This document shows positions 1 through 5,947 of a DNA stretch of 8,378 nt, in pieces (position 1 is the stretch's first letter; the number at the start of each line of letters is the position of its first letter). The stretch is from Methanomassiliicoccaceae archaeon (GTDB lineage: Archaea; Thermoplasmatota; Thermoplasmata; Methanomassiliicoccales; Methanomethylophilaceae). The position numbers were made by a program, and so were the translations under genes. The notes below the pieces were generated by a model, which was given only the letters and a program-made list of their open reading frames with translations, searched no databases and was not told the DNA's origin. The DNA lies in assembly GCA_016282555.1 (NCBI GenBank), contig JAEEKU010000090.1, positions 1 through 8,378 on the forward strand, written 5' to 3'.

Positions 1-206
1 ATCGGAATGAAATAACCGGCGTAGGACCTGAATTTAAGGGAGCCGATATAAATGACTCCGGGGAGACGGAACTCCTTTCCCGGATCCGGGGCGACGATGA
101 AAACCTCGTGGCCCTCGGACTCCAGAGCCTTTTTCGTAATGGATACCGACGTTACGACACCGTCTTTGGTGGGGTGGTAGCTGTCCGTCAGCATCGCGAT
201 GCGCAT
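1..206 (-). CDS. GT4-family glycosyltransferase, N-terminal part (partial)
   Basis: Reading the minus strand from the ATG at 206-204 gives an open frame of 68 codons running off the left edge. It begins MRIAMLTDSYHPTKDGVVTSV and continues with a helix and then a second strand, EVFIVAPDPGKEF. This is the first beta-alpha-beta unit of a GT-B fold GT4 glycosyltransferase: the 'TD-Y-P--DGV-TS' opening is the usual acceptor-side signature of PimA-like and diacylglycerol glucosyltransferase-like enzymes. Members transfer a sugar from a nucleotide-sugar to a lipid or glycan at the inner face of the membrane. Donor and acceptor cannot be told, because the C-terminal donor-binding half lies outside the window. 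No Shine-Dalgarno sequence precedes the start, and a TATA-like element sits about 23 bases upstream, so the mRNA is probably leaderless. It is divergent from the GT2 gene at 309. The family call is fairly secure; the exact activity is unknown. Confidence 0.8.
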   Translation of the reverse strand, partial: MRIAMLTDSYHPTKDGVVTSVSITKKALESEGHEVFIVAPDPGKEFRLPGVIYIGSLKFRSYAGYFIP

Positions 207-210
207 GCGT

Positions 211-226
211 CCGTAACAGATTACGG
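211..226. repeat. Perfect inverted repeat between TATA box and GT4 start
   Basis: CCGTAA (211-216) and TTACGG (221-226) form a perfect 6-base inverted repeat with a CAGA spacer. It fills the gap between the TATA-like element and the start codon of the minus-strand GT4 gene, where a bound repressor would block RNA polymerase. Operator function is inferred from position and symmetry only. Confidence 0.4.
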
Positions 227-233
227 TTATAAC
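225..233 (-). promoter_or_regulatory. TATA-like promoter of the GT4 gene
   Basis: The self-complementary GTTATAAC (226-233) is centred about 23 bases from the minus-strand ATG at 206. That is near the usual archaeal TATA-to-start-site distance of about 26, so transcription should begin at or just before the start codon. This agrees with the lack of a ribosome binding site there. Confidence 0.55.
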
Positions 234-279
234 TGTATCTGTACGTCTTTCCCGGATTTGCGGCCTTTATGTTGATGGA

Positions 280-288
280 TTTTTATAG
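280..288 (+). promoter_or_regulatory. TATA-like promoter of the GT2 gene
   Basis: TTTTTATAG lies 21-29 bases before the ATG at 309. No Shine-Dalgarno sequence is present between it and the start. The arrangement predicts a leaderless transcript beginning at about the start codon. Confidence 0.6.
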
Positions 289-308
289 TCCGCGGTCCTG
301 ACCCGCTT

Positions 309-1049
309 ATGCCCGGGACAATGACAGTCGTGATTCCGACTTTCAAAGAGAGGGATAACATCGCCGAAATGGCCGCGGCCCTCCGTTCGATGTATCCGGA
401 TTTTTACATAGTATTCATGGACGACTGCTCCGGGGACGGATCCGCCGAGCTGATACGCGGTCTCGGCGATCCGAAGACGAAATTCGTCGAGAGGGATCCG
501 GACGACAGAGGTCTTTCGGCCAGCATTTTCCAGGGGATAGAGGAGTGCGGCACGGATTACTTCGCGGTCATGGACTGCGATTTCCAGCATCCCGTCGAAA
601 TTATAGGGAGAATGTACGGGCAGCTGGAGAACGGAAGCGATCTCTGCATCGGCATGAGAACCGATCGCTTCGCTCTCGGATTCGTCCGCTGGGCTGGATC
701 ATGGGCTTTCAGCATTTTCGCCAATCTTTATCTGTTCTGCAAAGGCAGAAGGACATCCAGAGATCCGATGAGCGGCCTTTTCGCCGGTAAATGCAGCATT
801 TACGCTCCGGTGATCAGGGAACATTCCGGATCCATGGAGCGCAGGGGGTGGAAAGCCCTTCTGGACCTGCTGAAATTCGGCCCCCGCGGAGTTAAAATAA
901 CCCACGAAGGCTATAAATTCCAGAAGCGCGCGAGAGGGGAATCGCATATCAGCCCCCGCGTGGTCTATTACACTTTCAGGCAGTGCGGCGTTCTGGGAAG
1001 GGGATTCGCCCGCGTCTACGCTTTCGTCAAAGGGATAAAGGACGTCTGA
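309..1049 (+). CDS. GT2 glycosyltransferase, dolichol-phosphate mannose synthase (DPM1)-like
   Basis: This 246-residue protein has the GT-A fold motifs of the DPM1-like branch of family GT2. VVIPTFKERDNI (residues 7-18) is the opening strand. DDCSGDGS (38-45) lies in the nucleotide-binding region. RGLSAS (67-72) follows, then MDCDFQHP (88-95) with the metal-binding D-x-D. DPMSGLF comes at about 156-162 and a basic RARGESH segment near the C-terminus. The family usually transfers mannose or glucose from a nucleotide-sugar to a polyprenyl phosphate on the cytoplasmic face, feeding protein glycosylation or surface glycans. There is no long hydrophobic C-terminal extension, so it resembles the short soluble or peripheral form rather than GtrB types with two membrane helices. 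ATG 309 fits a leaderless start from the TATA element at 280-288; ATG 321 (MTVVIPTF) is a possible alternative. The neighbouring divergent GT4 gene supports a glycan or glycolipid role. The specific sugar is unknown. Confidence 0.88.
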   Translation: MPGTMTVVIPTFKERDNIAEMAAALRSMYPDFYIVFMDDCSGDGSAELIRGLGDPKTKFVERDPDDRGLSASIFQGIEECGTDYFAVMDCDFQHPVEIIGRMYGQLENGSDLCIGMRTDRFALGFVRWAGSWAFSIFANLYLFCKGRRTSRDPMSGLFAGKCSIYAPVIREHSGSMERRGWKALLDLLKFGPRGVKITHEGYKFQKRARGESHISPRVVYYTFRQCGVLGRGFARVYAFVKGIKDV

Positions 1050-1076
1050 CTTCTCTGAGGATTCCTCATCGCAAGC

Positions 1077-1089
1077 GGTTAAATATAAC
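1077..1089 (+). promoter_or_regulatory. TATA-like promoter of the rpl7ae operon
   Basis: TTAAATATAA (1079-1088) is the best TATA-like element in this spacer. A start site about 26 bases downstream would lie near 1106-1112. That leaves a leader of about 50-58 bases before the L7Ae ATG, long for a window where several genes look leaderless. Confidence 0.6.
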
Positions 1090-1104
1090 AACCAGATCGG
1101 GGTC

Positions 1105-1150
1105 CGTTCATCTTAAGCCGATGAATGATGACGGCGTTTTTTCGCCAGAA
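1105..1150 (+). promoter_or_regulatory. Structured leader of rpl7ae, possible kink-turn
   Basis: Two inverted repeats precede the L7Ae gene. The first pairs 1105-1112 with 1120-1127 (eight pairs, one G-U, seven-base loop) and overlaps the predicted transcription start, so it may act as DNA rather than RNA. The second is GGCG (1133-1136) and CGCC (1143-1146) around six T. Just outside this stem, G1130-A1131 face G1148-A1149, with C1132 facing A1147. That is the tandem sheared G-A arrangement of a kink-turn, the motif L7Ae binds. GAT (1127-1129) would be the three-base bulge. The outer stem is weak, with only T1126-A1150 pairing. The ribosome binding site begins at once after it. Confidence 0.35.
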
Positions 1151-1163
1151 AGAGGTAATTCAA

Positions 1164-1529
1164 ATGTCTGTATACGTTAAGTTCGATACACCGAAAGAAG
1201 TTTCCGACAAAGCATACGCACTCGCCGAGACTGCGAAAGACAGCGGAAAGGTCAAGAAGGGGACCAACGAGGTCACCAAAGTTGTCGAGCGCGGCGCCGC
1301 TGCCATCGTCATCATGGCGGCCGATGTCGAGCCTCCGGAAATTCTCGCCCATGTCCCCGTTCTCTGCGACGAGAGGAACGTCCCCTACGTCTACGTTCCC
1401 AGCAAGACCGAGCTCGGAAAGGCCATCGGACTCAGCAAGCCCGCCGCTTCCGTCGCCATCCTGGACGTCGGAAAGGGAAAAGCCGTCTGCGAAGAGATCG
1501 TCCAGGCAGTGAAAGCGCTCAAGAACTGA
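1164..1529 (+). CDS. rpl7ae: Ribosomal protein L7Ae (kink-turn RNA-binding protein)
   Basis: This 121-residue protein is a full-length archaeal L7Ae. It opens with YVKFDTP (residues 4-10) and carries the RNA-binding KKGTNEVTK (31-39), whose G-T-N-E recognises the tandem G-A pairs of kink-turns. The core IVIMAADVEPPE and the VPYVYVPSK strand follow. In archaea this protein serves in the 50S subunit, in box C/D and H/ACA guide RNPs and in RNase P. The frame stays open upstream to 1125, but ATG 1164 is preferred: it gives the family's usual N-terminus and follows AGAGGT (1151-1156). The gene heads a compact cluster with rps28e starting 10 bases after its stop. Its leader carries possible L7Ae-binding structure, which would allow autoregulation. 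Confidence 0.96.
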   Translation: MSVYVKFDTPKEVSDKAYALAETAKDSGKVKKGTNEVTKVVERGAAAIVIMAADVEPPEILAHVPVLCDERNVPYVYVPSKTELGKAIGLSKPAASVAILDVGKGKAVCEEIVQAVKALKN

Positions 1530-1538
1530 GGTGAATGA

Positions 1539-1751
1539 ATGGTTGACACTGACAGCATACCTTCCGAGGTTGTCGAGATAATCGGCAGAACCGGCATGAC
1601 CGGCGAAGCCACACAGGTTAAGGTCCGTGTTCTTGAAGGCCGCGACAAAGGCAGGATCATCACCAGGAACATCATGGGCCCCGTCAGGATGGGCGACATT
1701 CTGATGCTGAGAGAGACTTCCAGAGAAGCCCGTAAGCTTGGAATGAGGTGA
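1539..1751 (+). CDS. rps28e: 30S ribosomal protein S28e
   Basis: The 70-residue product matches the small OB-fold protein S28e of the archaeal and eukaryotic small subunit. VVEIIGRTGMTGE (residues 11-23), QVKVRVLEGRDKGRIITRNIMGPVR and the LRETSREARKL tail are all characteristic, and the length is typical. The start at 1539 follows GAGGTG (1528-1533), which overlaps the L7Ae stop. Its own stop is embedded in the ribosome binding site of the next gene, so the two are probably translationally coupled. S28e contacts mRNA near the exit channel in eukaryotic ribosomes; the same location is assumed here. Confidence 0.96.
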   Translation: MVDTDSIPSEVVEIIGRTGMTGEATQVKVRVLEGRDKGRIITRNIMGPVRMGDILMLRETSREARKLGMR

Positions 1752-1756
1752 TATTG

Positions 1757-1978
1757 ATGGCAGATTTTTCGAGAGTCTGTTCCTTCTGCGGCGCGCCCAT
1801 CGAGCCCGGAACAGGCAAAATGTACGTCAGGAAGGACGGTTCCGTGCTTCTTTTCGACAGCAACAAATGCTACAAGAACATGATCGAGCTCAAGAGAGTC
1901 CCCAGGACCACCGAGTGGACCAAGAAGGCCGCCGAAGAGAAAGCGGCCAGGCTCAGAGCCGCCGAGAAGAAGGAGTGA
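1757..1978 (+). CDS. rpl24e: 50S ribosomal protein L24e with one zinc-ligand position changed
   Basis: This 73-residue protein has the L24e core: CSFCGAPIEPGTGKMYVRKDG (residues 8-28), then SNKCYKN and the basic LKRVPRTTEWTKK segment, ending in a Lys/Glu/Ala-rich helix. Archaeal L24e normally binds zinc through C-x2-C plus C-x3-C. Here C8, C11 and C38 are present, but the position four before C38 is Asp34 instead of Cys. The finger is therefore either C3D-type or has reduced metal binding. ATG 1757 is chosen over the in-frame GTG 1748 because GAGGTGA (1745-1751) lies at ribosome-binding distance and MADFSR is a sensible N-terminus. It lies between rps28e and ndk, five bases upstream of the latter. 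Confidence 0.95.
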   Translation: MADFSRVCSFCGAPIEPGTGKMYVRKDGSVLLFDSNKCYKNMIELKRVPRTTEWTKKAAEEKAARLRAAEKKE

Positions 1979-1983
1979 GCGCC

Positions 1984-2439
1984 ATGGCTATGGAGCGGAC
2001 TTATCTTATGGTCAAGCCCGACGGAGTCCAGCGCGGGCTCTGCGGCGAGATCCTCTCCCGTTTCGAGAAGAAAGGGCTGAAGATCGTCGCGGTCAAACTC
2101 ATGGTCATCCCCAGGGAGACCGCCGAGAAGCACTACGGGGAGCACAAGGGAAAGCCCTTCTTCCCGTCTCTGATCAGCTACATCACGTCCGGACCGGTTT
2201 TCGCGATGGTCCTCGAGGGAGAGGACGCGGTTGCCGTGTGCAGGAACCTCATGGGCAAAACGAAACCCATAGAGTCCGCTCCCGGAACCATCCGCGGCGA
2301 TTACGCCATGGTGACCGGATGCAACATCATCCACGGTTCCGATTCCCCCGAATCCGCCGAGAGGGAGATCTCGATCTTCTTCAGGCCCGAAGAGCTCGTC
2401 ACGTACGAGAGAACGGCTGACCGGTGGATTTACGAGTAA
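1984..2439 (+). CDS. ndk: Nucleoside diphosphate kinase
   Basis: The 151-residue product has the standard NDK sequence. ERTYLMVKPDGVQRG (residues 4-18) includes the nucleotide-contacting lysine, GKPFFPSLISYITSGP gives the Kpn-loop region, and CNIIHGSDS (113-121) contains the phospho-accepting His117. The enzyme moves the gamma phosphate of ATP to other nucleoside diphosphates through a phosphohistidine. The start at 1984 follows AGGAG (1971-1975), which overlaps the L24e stop; ATG 1990 would be a shorter alternative. Placement after rpl24e and before infB is a recurrent archaeal gene order. It plausibly ties GTP supply to translation GTPases, though that link is inference. It is the only complete gene here ending in TAA, and a six-T run follows the stop. 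Confidence 0.96.
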   Translation: MAMERTYLMVKPDGVQRGLCGEILSRFEKKGLKIVAVKLMVIPRETAEKHYGEHKGKPFFPSLISYITSGPVFAMVLEGEDAVAVCRNLMGKTKPIESAPGTIRGDYAMVTGCNIIHGSDSPESAEREISIFFRPEELVTYERTADRWIYE

Positions 2440-2440
2440 A

Positions 2441-2450
2441 CTTTTTTCTT
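2441..2450 (+). terminator. T-rich tract after ndk, possible intrinsic terminator
   Basis: CTTTTTTCTT begins two bases after the ndk stop codon. Archaeal RNA polymerase terminates at runs of about five or more T without needing a hairpin. No hairpin is visible upstream, and infB follows without a clear promoter of its own, so this may cause only partial termination. Confidence 0.4.
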
Positions 2451-2486
2451 ATCAAACCCTTTACCTTCTTTATTCAGGTGAGGTCA

Positions 2487-4232
2487 ATGAGGCAGCCCAT
2501 CGTAAGCGTCCTCGGACATGTCGATCACGGTAAAACCAAACTTCTGGACCGTATAAGGGGCACTGCCGTTCAGGCGAGGGAGGCGGGCGCCATCACCCAG
2601 CACATAGGCGCGACCGAGGTTCCCATAGAGCACATATACAAGATATGCTCGAAACTCATCGGAAGCAAGAAGTTCAACGTCCCGGGACTTCTGTTCATAG
2701 ACACGCCCGGCCACGAATCCTTCCAGACTCTCCGCGCCAGAGGCGGATCCCTCGCGGATCTGGCCGTTCTGGTGATAGATATACGCGAAGGGCTGATGCC
2801 CCAGACCATCGAGTCCATAAACATTCTGAGGCAGTACAAGACTCCGTTCGTAATCGCCATGAACAAGATCGATACGATACAGGGATGGAACAGCGAAGAG
2901 GGAAGGCCGTTCATTTTCGCGGAGAAGAATCAGCAGGAACACACCCTGAACGAATTCAATGAAAAACTTTACAACATCATGGCCCAGCTGGCCGACAGAG
3001 GGGTGTCCGCGGACAGGTATGACCGCATTGACGATTTCACCAAAGCCGTCGCTCTGATACCCATAAGCGCGAAGGAGGGCGAAGGAATACCGGATCTGCT
3101 TCTGGTGCTGATCGGTCTCGCCCAAAGGTTCCTGGAGAGCCAGCTGGAGAAGGGAGAGGGCCCCGGAAGGGGAACCATCCTCGAGATCAAGGAGGAGCGC
3201 GGCCTCGGGAAGACTCTGGACATGATTCTTTATTCAGGAACCATGAAGAAGGGCGACACCGTGGCGATAGGGACCAACGGGGAGCCTCTGGTCACCAAGA
3301 TAAGGGCGATTCTCAAGCCGAAGCCCCTGGACGAGATCCGCGATCCCAGAGACAAATTCGATTCGGTCAGGGAGCTCCACGCCGCGGCCGGAGTGAAGAT
3401 CTCGTGCCAGTCCTCCGACGGCGTCATCGCCGGAGCTCCTATCGCGGTGGTGAAGAACGCCTCGGATCCCATGGTCGGCGTCGTGAAGGAGGAGCTGAGC
3501 ATAAAGATCGAAACGCAGAGCCAGGGAATCACCATCAAGGCCGACGCGGTAGGCTCCCTCGAAGCTCTGGCTTACGAGGCCAAGAAGCAGGACATTCCGA
3601 TCAGGACCTACGGCATAGGGGAGATAAGCCGCAGGGACATCGTCAACGCCGATTCCGGCAACGGAAGCGACAACCACGTCATAATGGGATTCAACGTCGG
3701 CCTGTCGAAAGACGCGGAGGCCGAGCTGGAGACCCGCCCTAATCTTAAAATCTTCATCAACCAGATCGTGTACAAGCTGATCGAGGACTACACGGAGTGG
3801 ATGGAGGACACCAAGAAGAGGGACGAGGCGGACATGAGGTCGGAGATCCCGTTCCCGGCCAAATTCAGGATACTTCCCAACTGCGTATTCAGGGTGAGCA
3901 AGCCGGCCATAGTCGGAGTGAAGGTTCTCGCGGGAAGGATAAGGCCCGGCGAGAAACTGATCAGCTCCGAAGGCGCGCCCGTAGGAACGATCAAGGGGAT
4001 CCGCACCGGAGAGGAATCCTTGAAGGAGGCGTCCCAGGGGGAGGAAGTGGCCGTTTCCATCGAGGGCGCGGTCGTCGACAGGCAGTTCGCCGTGGAGGAC
4101 GTCCTGTATACGGATTTATTCGAATCAGCGTACAAGCAGCTTCAGAACATCGATCTCAACGAGGACGAGAAGGAAACTCTCGACGAGATAGTCAGGATCA
4201 AGAGGAAATCCGAGAAGTTCTGGGGACTCTGA
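2487..4232 (+). CDS. infB: Translation initiation factor aIF5B (IF2/eIF5B GTPase)
   Basis: This 581-residue GTPase is close to the usual archaeal aIF5B length (about 590-600). The G domain carries GHVDHGKT (residues 10-17), HIGATEV for switch 1 (39-45), DTPGHE (72-77), NKID (126-129) and ISAKEG. It is followed by beta-barrel domain II, domain III, a long helix rich in charged residues (EDYTEWMEDTKKRDEADM) and a C-terminal barrel. The factor promotes joining of 50S to 30S and proper placement of initiator tRNA. The frame is open upstream to a GTG at 2424 inside ndk, but ATG 2487 is chosen: it follows GGTGAGGT (2477-2484) and gives the family's RQPIVSVLGHVDHGKT N-terminus. No intein is present. 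The residue after the P-loop is Lys18, where Thr or Ser is common; this is probably harmless. Confidence 0.96.
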   Translation: MRQPIVSVLGHVDHGKTKLLDRIRGTAVQAREAGAITQHIGATEVPIEHIYKICSKLIGSKKFNVPGLLFIDTPGHESFQTLRARGGSLADLAVLVIDIREGLMPQTIESINILRQYKTPFVIAMNKIDTIQGWNSEEGRPFIFAEKNQQEHTLNEFNEKLYNIMAQLADRGVSADRYDRIDDFTKAVALIPISAKEGEGIPDLLLVLIGLAQRFLESQLEKGEGPGRGTILEIKEERGLGKTLDMILYSGTMKKGDTVAIGTNGEPLVTKIRAILKPKPLDEIRDPRDKFDSVRELHAAAGVKISCQSSDGVIAGAPIAVVKNASDPMVGVVKEELSIKIETQSQGITIKADAVGSLEALAYEAKKQDIPIRTYGIGEISRRDIVNADSGNGSDNHVIMGFNVGLSKDAEAELETRPNLKIFINQIVYKLIEDYTEWMEDTKKRDEADMRSEIPFPAKFRILPNCVFRVSKPAIVGVKVLAGRIRPGEKLISSEGAPVGTIKGIRTGEESLKEASQGEEVAVSIEGAVVDRQFAVEDVLYTDLFESAYKQLQNIDLNEDEKETLDEIVRIKRKSEKFWGL

Positions 4233-4261
4233 TCGTTTCCGGATCGGGCTGCGCAAGCCAA

Positions 4262-4271
4262 TCTTTATTAA
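4262..4271 (+). promoter_or_regulatory. TATA-like promoter of the rps6e operon
   Basis: TCTTTATTAA lies in the 72-base spacer after infB. A start site near 4290 leaves a short leader containing the Shine-Dalgarno AAGGTG (4294-4299) before the ATG at 4305. The core CTTTATTAA is repeated exactly in front of the tRNA-Lys gene, which supports it as a real promoter element of this genome. Confidence 0.6.
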
Positions 4272-4304
4272 TGACATCCCAATCCGCCATTACAAGGTGT
4301 TCAA

Positions 4305-4706
4305 ATGGCGGACAAACTTAGCTACAAAGTTGTCGTCAACGATGTCAAGACCGGAAAGTCTTACAACATCGTTGTATCCGAAAACCACGCGGCATCCCTG
4401 ACTCGCACGAGCCTCGGAGATGTCATCGACGGTGTTTTCCTGGGGCTTCCCGGGTACAAACTTAAAATTACCGGCGGATCCGATAAGAACGGAACTCCCA
4501 TGAGATCCGATCTTCCCGGAAACAAGAGAGTCAATCTCCTTCTGTCCGAGAGCCGCGGATTCCACGAGAGGTATCACGGAGAGAGAAAGAGAACCGCGAT
4601 CTGCGGACGTGTTATATCCGAGAACATCAGCCAGATTAACATGAAAGTCACAGAGTACGGTCCCAAATCCATCGAAGAGTGCCTCCAGCCTCCCGCGGAG
4701 AGCTGA
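4305..4706 (+). CDS. rps6e: 30S ribosomal protein S6e
   Basis: The 133-residue product is archaeal S6e. It has the N-terminal strand YKVVVNDVKTGKSYN, GDVIDG, LPGYKLKITGGSDKNGTPMRSDLPG (about residues 49-73) and a basic GERKRTAICGRVIS segment. Archaeal S6e ends near here and lacks the long C-terminal phosphorylated helix of eukaryotic S6. It is a small-subunit protein. AAGGTG (4294-4299) is the ribosome binding site. Its stop TGA (4704-4706) shares its last base with the aif2g start codon. Translational coupling of S6e and aIF2-gamma is therefore likely. Confidence 0.95.
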   Translation: MADKLSYKVVVNDVKTGKSYNIVVSENHAASLTRTSLGDVIDGVFLGLPGYKLKITGGSDKNGTPMRSDLPGNKRVNLLLSESRGFHERYHGERKRTAICGRVISENISQINMKVTEYGPKSIEECLQPPAES

Positions 4707-5944
4707 TGAAGGTACCTCAGCAGCCCGAGATCAACATCGGGATGATCGGCCACGTCGATCACGGGAAGACCACGCTCACCAAAGCGCTTTCCGGCGTCTG
4801 GACCGACCGCCATTCCGAAGAGTTGAAGAGAGGCATCTCCATCCGTCTCGGGTACGCGGACGTTGCATTCTACAGGTGTCCCCAATGCCAGGGACCTGCC
4901 GCATACGGGACCTCCAAGAAGTGTTCCAACTGCGGTGCCGAAACGGAGTTCCTCAGGGCGGTTTCCTTCGTGGACGCTCCCGGGCACGAAACCCTTATGG
5001 CCACCATGCTCTCCGGCGCGGCCCTCATGGACGGCGCTCTGCTTCTGGTCGCCGCCAACGAGAAGTGTCCCCAGCCCCAGACGAAGGAGCATCTTATGGC
5101 GCTCTCCATCATCGGCATAGACAAGATCATCATTGTCCAGAACAAGATCGATATCGTCAGCCGCGAGCAGGCGGTGGAGAACTACAAGCAGATCAAAGAG
5201 TTCGTGAAGGGGACGGTGGCCGAGAACGCGCCCATTATCCCCATCTCCGCCAACCGCGGGGTCAACATCGACATGCTCGTGAAGGCGATAGAGGATCACA
5301 TCGTGTCCAAGGTCGTCAGGGATCCGTCTGCGTCTCCGCTCATGCACGTCGCCCGCTCTTTCGACATCAACTCTCCCGGAACCGTTCCGGAGAAGCTGAA
5401 GGGCGGCGTTATAGGGGGGACCCTCATCCAGGGAACTCTGAAGATCGGGGACGAGATCGAGATTCTTCCGGGAAGAAAGACGGAAGTTTCCGGAAAAGCG
5501 GTGTACGAGAGGATCACAGCCAAAGTGCTGTCCCTGGAGGCCGGCGGAAAAAGCGTCAAGAAAGTGCTTCCCGGAGGTCTCGTGGCCATAGGTACGGGTC
5601 TCGACGCGTCCATCACGAAATCCGACGGCCTGACCGGAAGGGTCGTGGGCATTCCCGGACACCTTCCCGCCGTGGTGCACGATTTCAAGATGTCCACCAC
5701 TCTGCTGGATCGCGTCGTGGGATCGTCCGCGGAGCTTTCCGTAGAGGATATCAAGAGCAGCGAGCCCCTCATGCTCAGCGTGGGCACGGCGACGACCGTG
5801 GGCGTCGTTAAGAGCGCCAGAAGCGGTTCGGCCGAAGTCGCGCTCAAGATACCCGTATGCATCCTTCCCGGACAGAGAGTGGCCATTTCCAGAAGGATCT
5901 CCAACAAATGGAGACTCATCGGCTACGGCATAGTGGAACAGTGA
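4706..5944 (+). CDS. eif2g: Translation initiation factor aIF2 gamma subunit
   Basis: This 412-residue GTPase is the core of aIF2, which carries Met-tRNAi to the 30S subunit. The G domain shows GHVDHGKTT (residues 15-23), RGISIRLGY for switch 1 (42-50, with Ser where Thr is common), a zinc knuckle C58-x2-C61 with C73-x2-C76, DAPGHE (90-95), NKID (146-149) and SANRG (181-185). Two beta-barrel domains follow, with FDINSPG, GGVIGGTL and PGRKTEV typical of the family. The zinc knuckle and switch 1 separate it from EF-Tu and SelB. ATG 4706 follows GGAG (4697-4700) and gives the usual N-terminus QQPEINIGMIGHVDHGKT; an upstream in-frame ATG at 4679 lies inside rps6e and is less likely. Length is normal. 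A PIN-domain gene starts three bases after its stop. Confidence 0.96.
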   Translation: MKVPQQPEINIGMIGHVDHGKTTLTKALSGVWTDRHSEELKRGISIRLGYADVAFYRCPQCQGPAAYGTSKKCSNCGAETEFLRAVSFVDAPGHETLMATMLSGAALMDGALLLVAANEKCPQPQTKEHLMALSIIGIDKIIIVQNKIDIVSREQAVENYKQIKEFVKGTVAENAPIIPISANRGVNIDMLVKAIEDHIVSKVVRDPSASPLMHVARSFDINSPGTVPEKLKGGVIGGTLIQGTLKIGDEIEILPGRKTEVSGKAVYERITAKVLSLEAGGKSVKKVLPGGLVAIGTGLDASITKSDGLTGRVVGIPGHLPAVVHDFKMSTTLLDRVVGSSAELSVEDIKSSEPLMLSVGTATTVGVVKSARSGSAEVALKIPVCILPGQRVAISRRISNKWRLIGYGIVEQ

Positions 5945-5947
5945 GCC

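Noticed and set aside
1125..1163. L7Ae start at ATG 1125, giving a 13-residue extension
   Set aside because: L7Ae proteins normally begin close to the YVKF segment, and a Shine-Dalgarno sequence sits in front of ATG 1164.
1121..1180. Small upstream frame MNDDGVFSPERGNSNVCIR overlapping the L7Ae start
   Set aside because: It has no ribosome binding site and may only arise from the leader hairpin sequence. Nothing supports its translation.
2468..2474. CTTTATT just before infB as a TATA box
   Set aside because: It is only 13-19 bases before the ATG at 2487 and overlaps the region just before the Shine-Dalgarno sequence; transcription from it would start inside the coding sequence.
2484..3125. 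Minus-strand open frame of 213 codons inside infB
   Set aside because: It is antisense to the aIF5B G domain and has no recognisable motifs, promoter or ribosome binding site.
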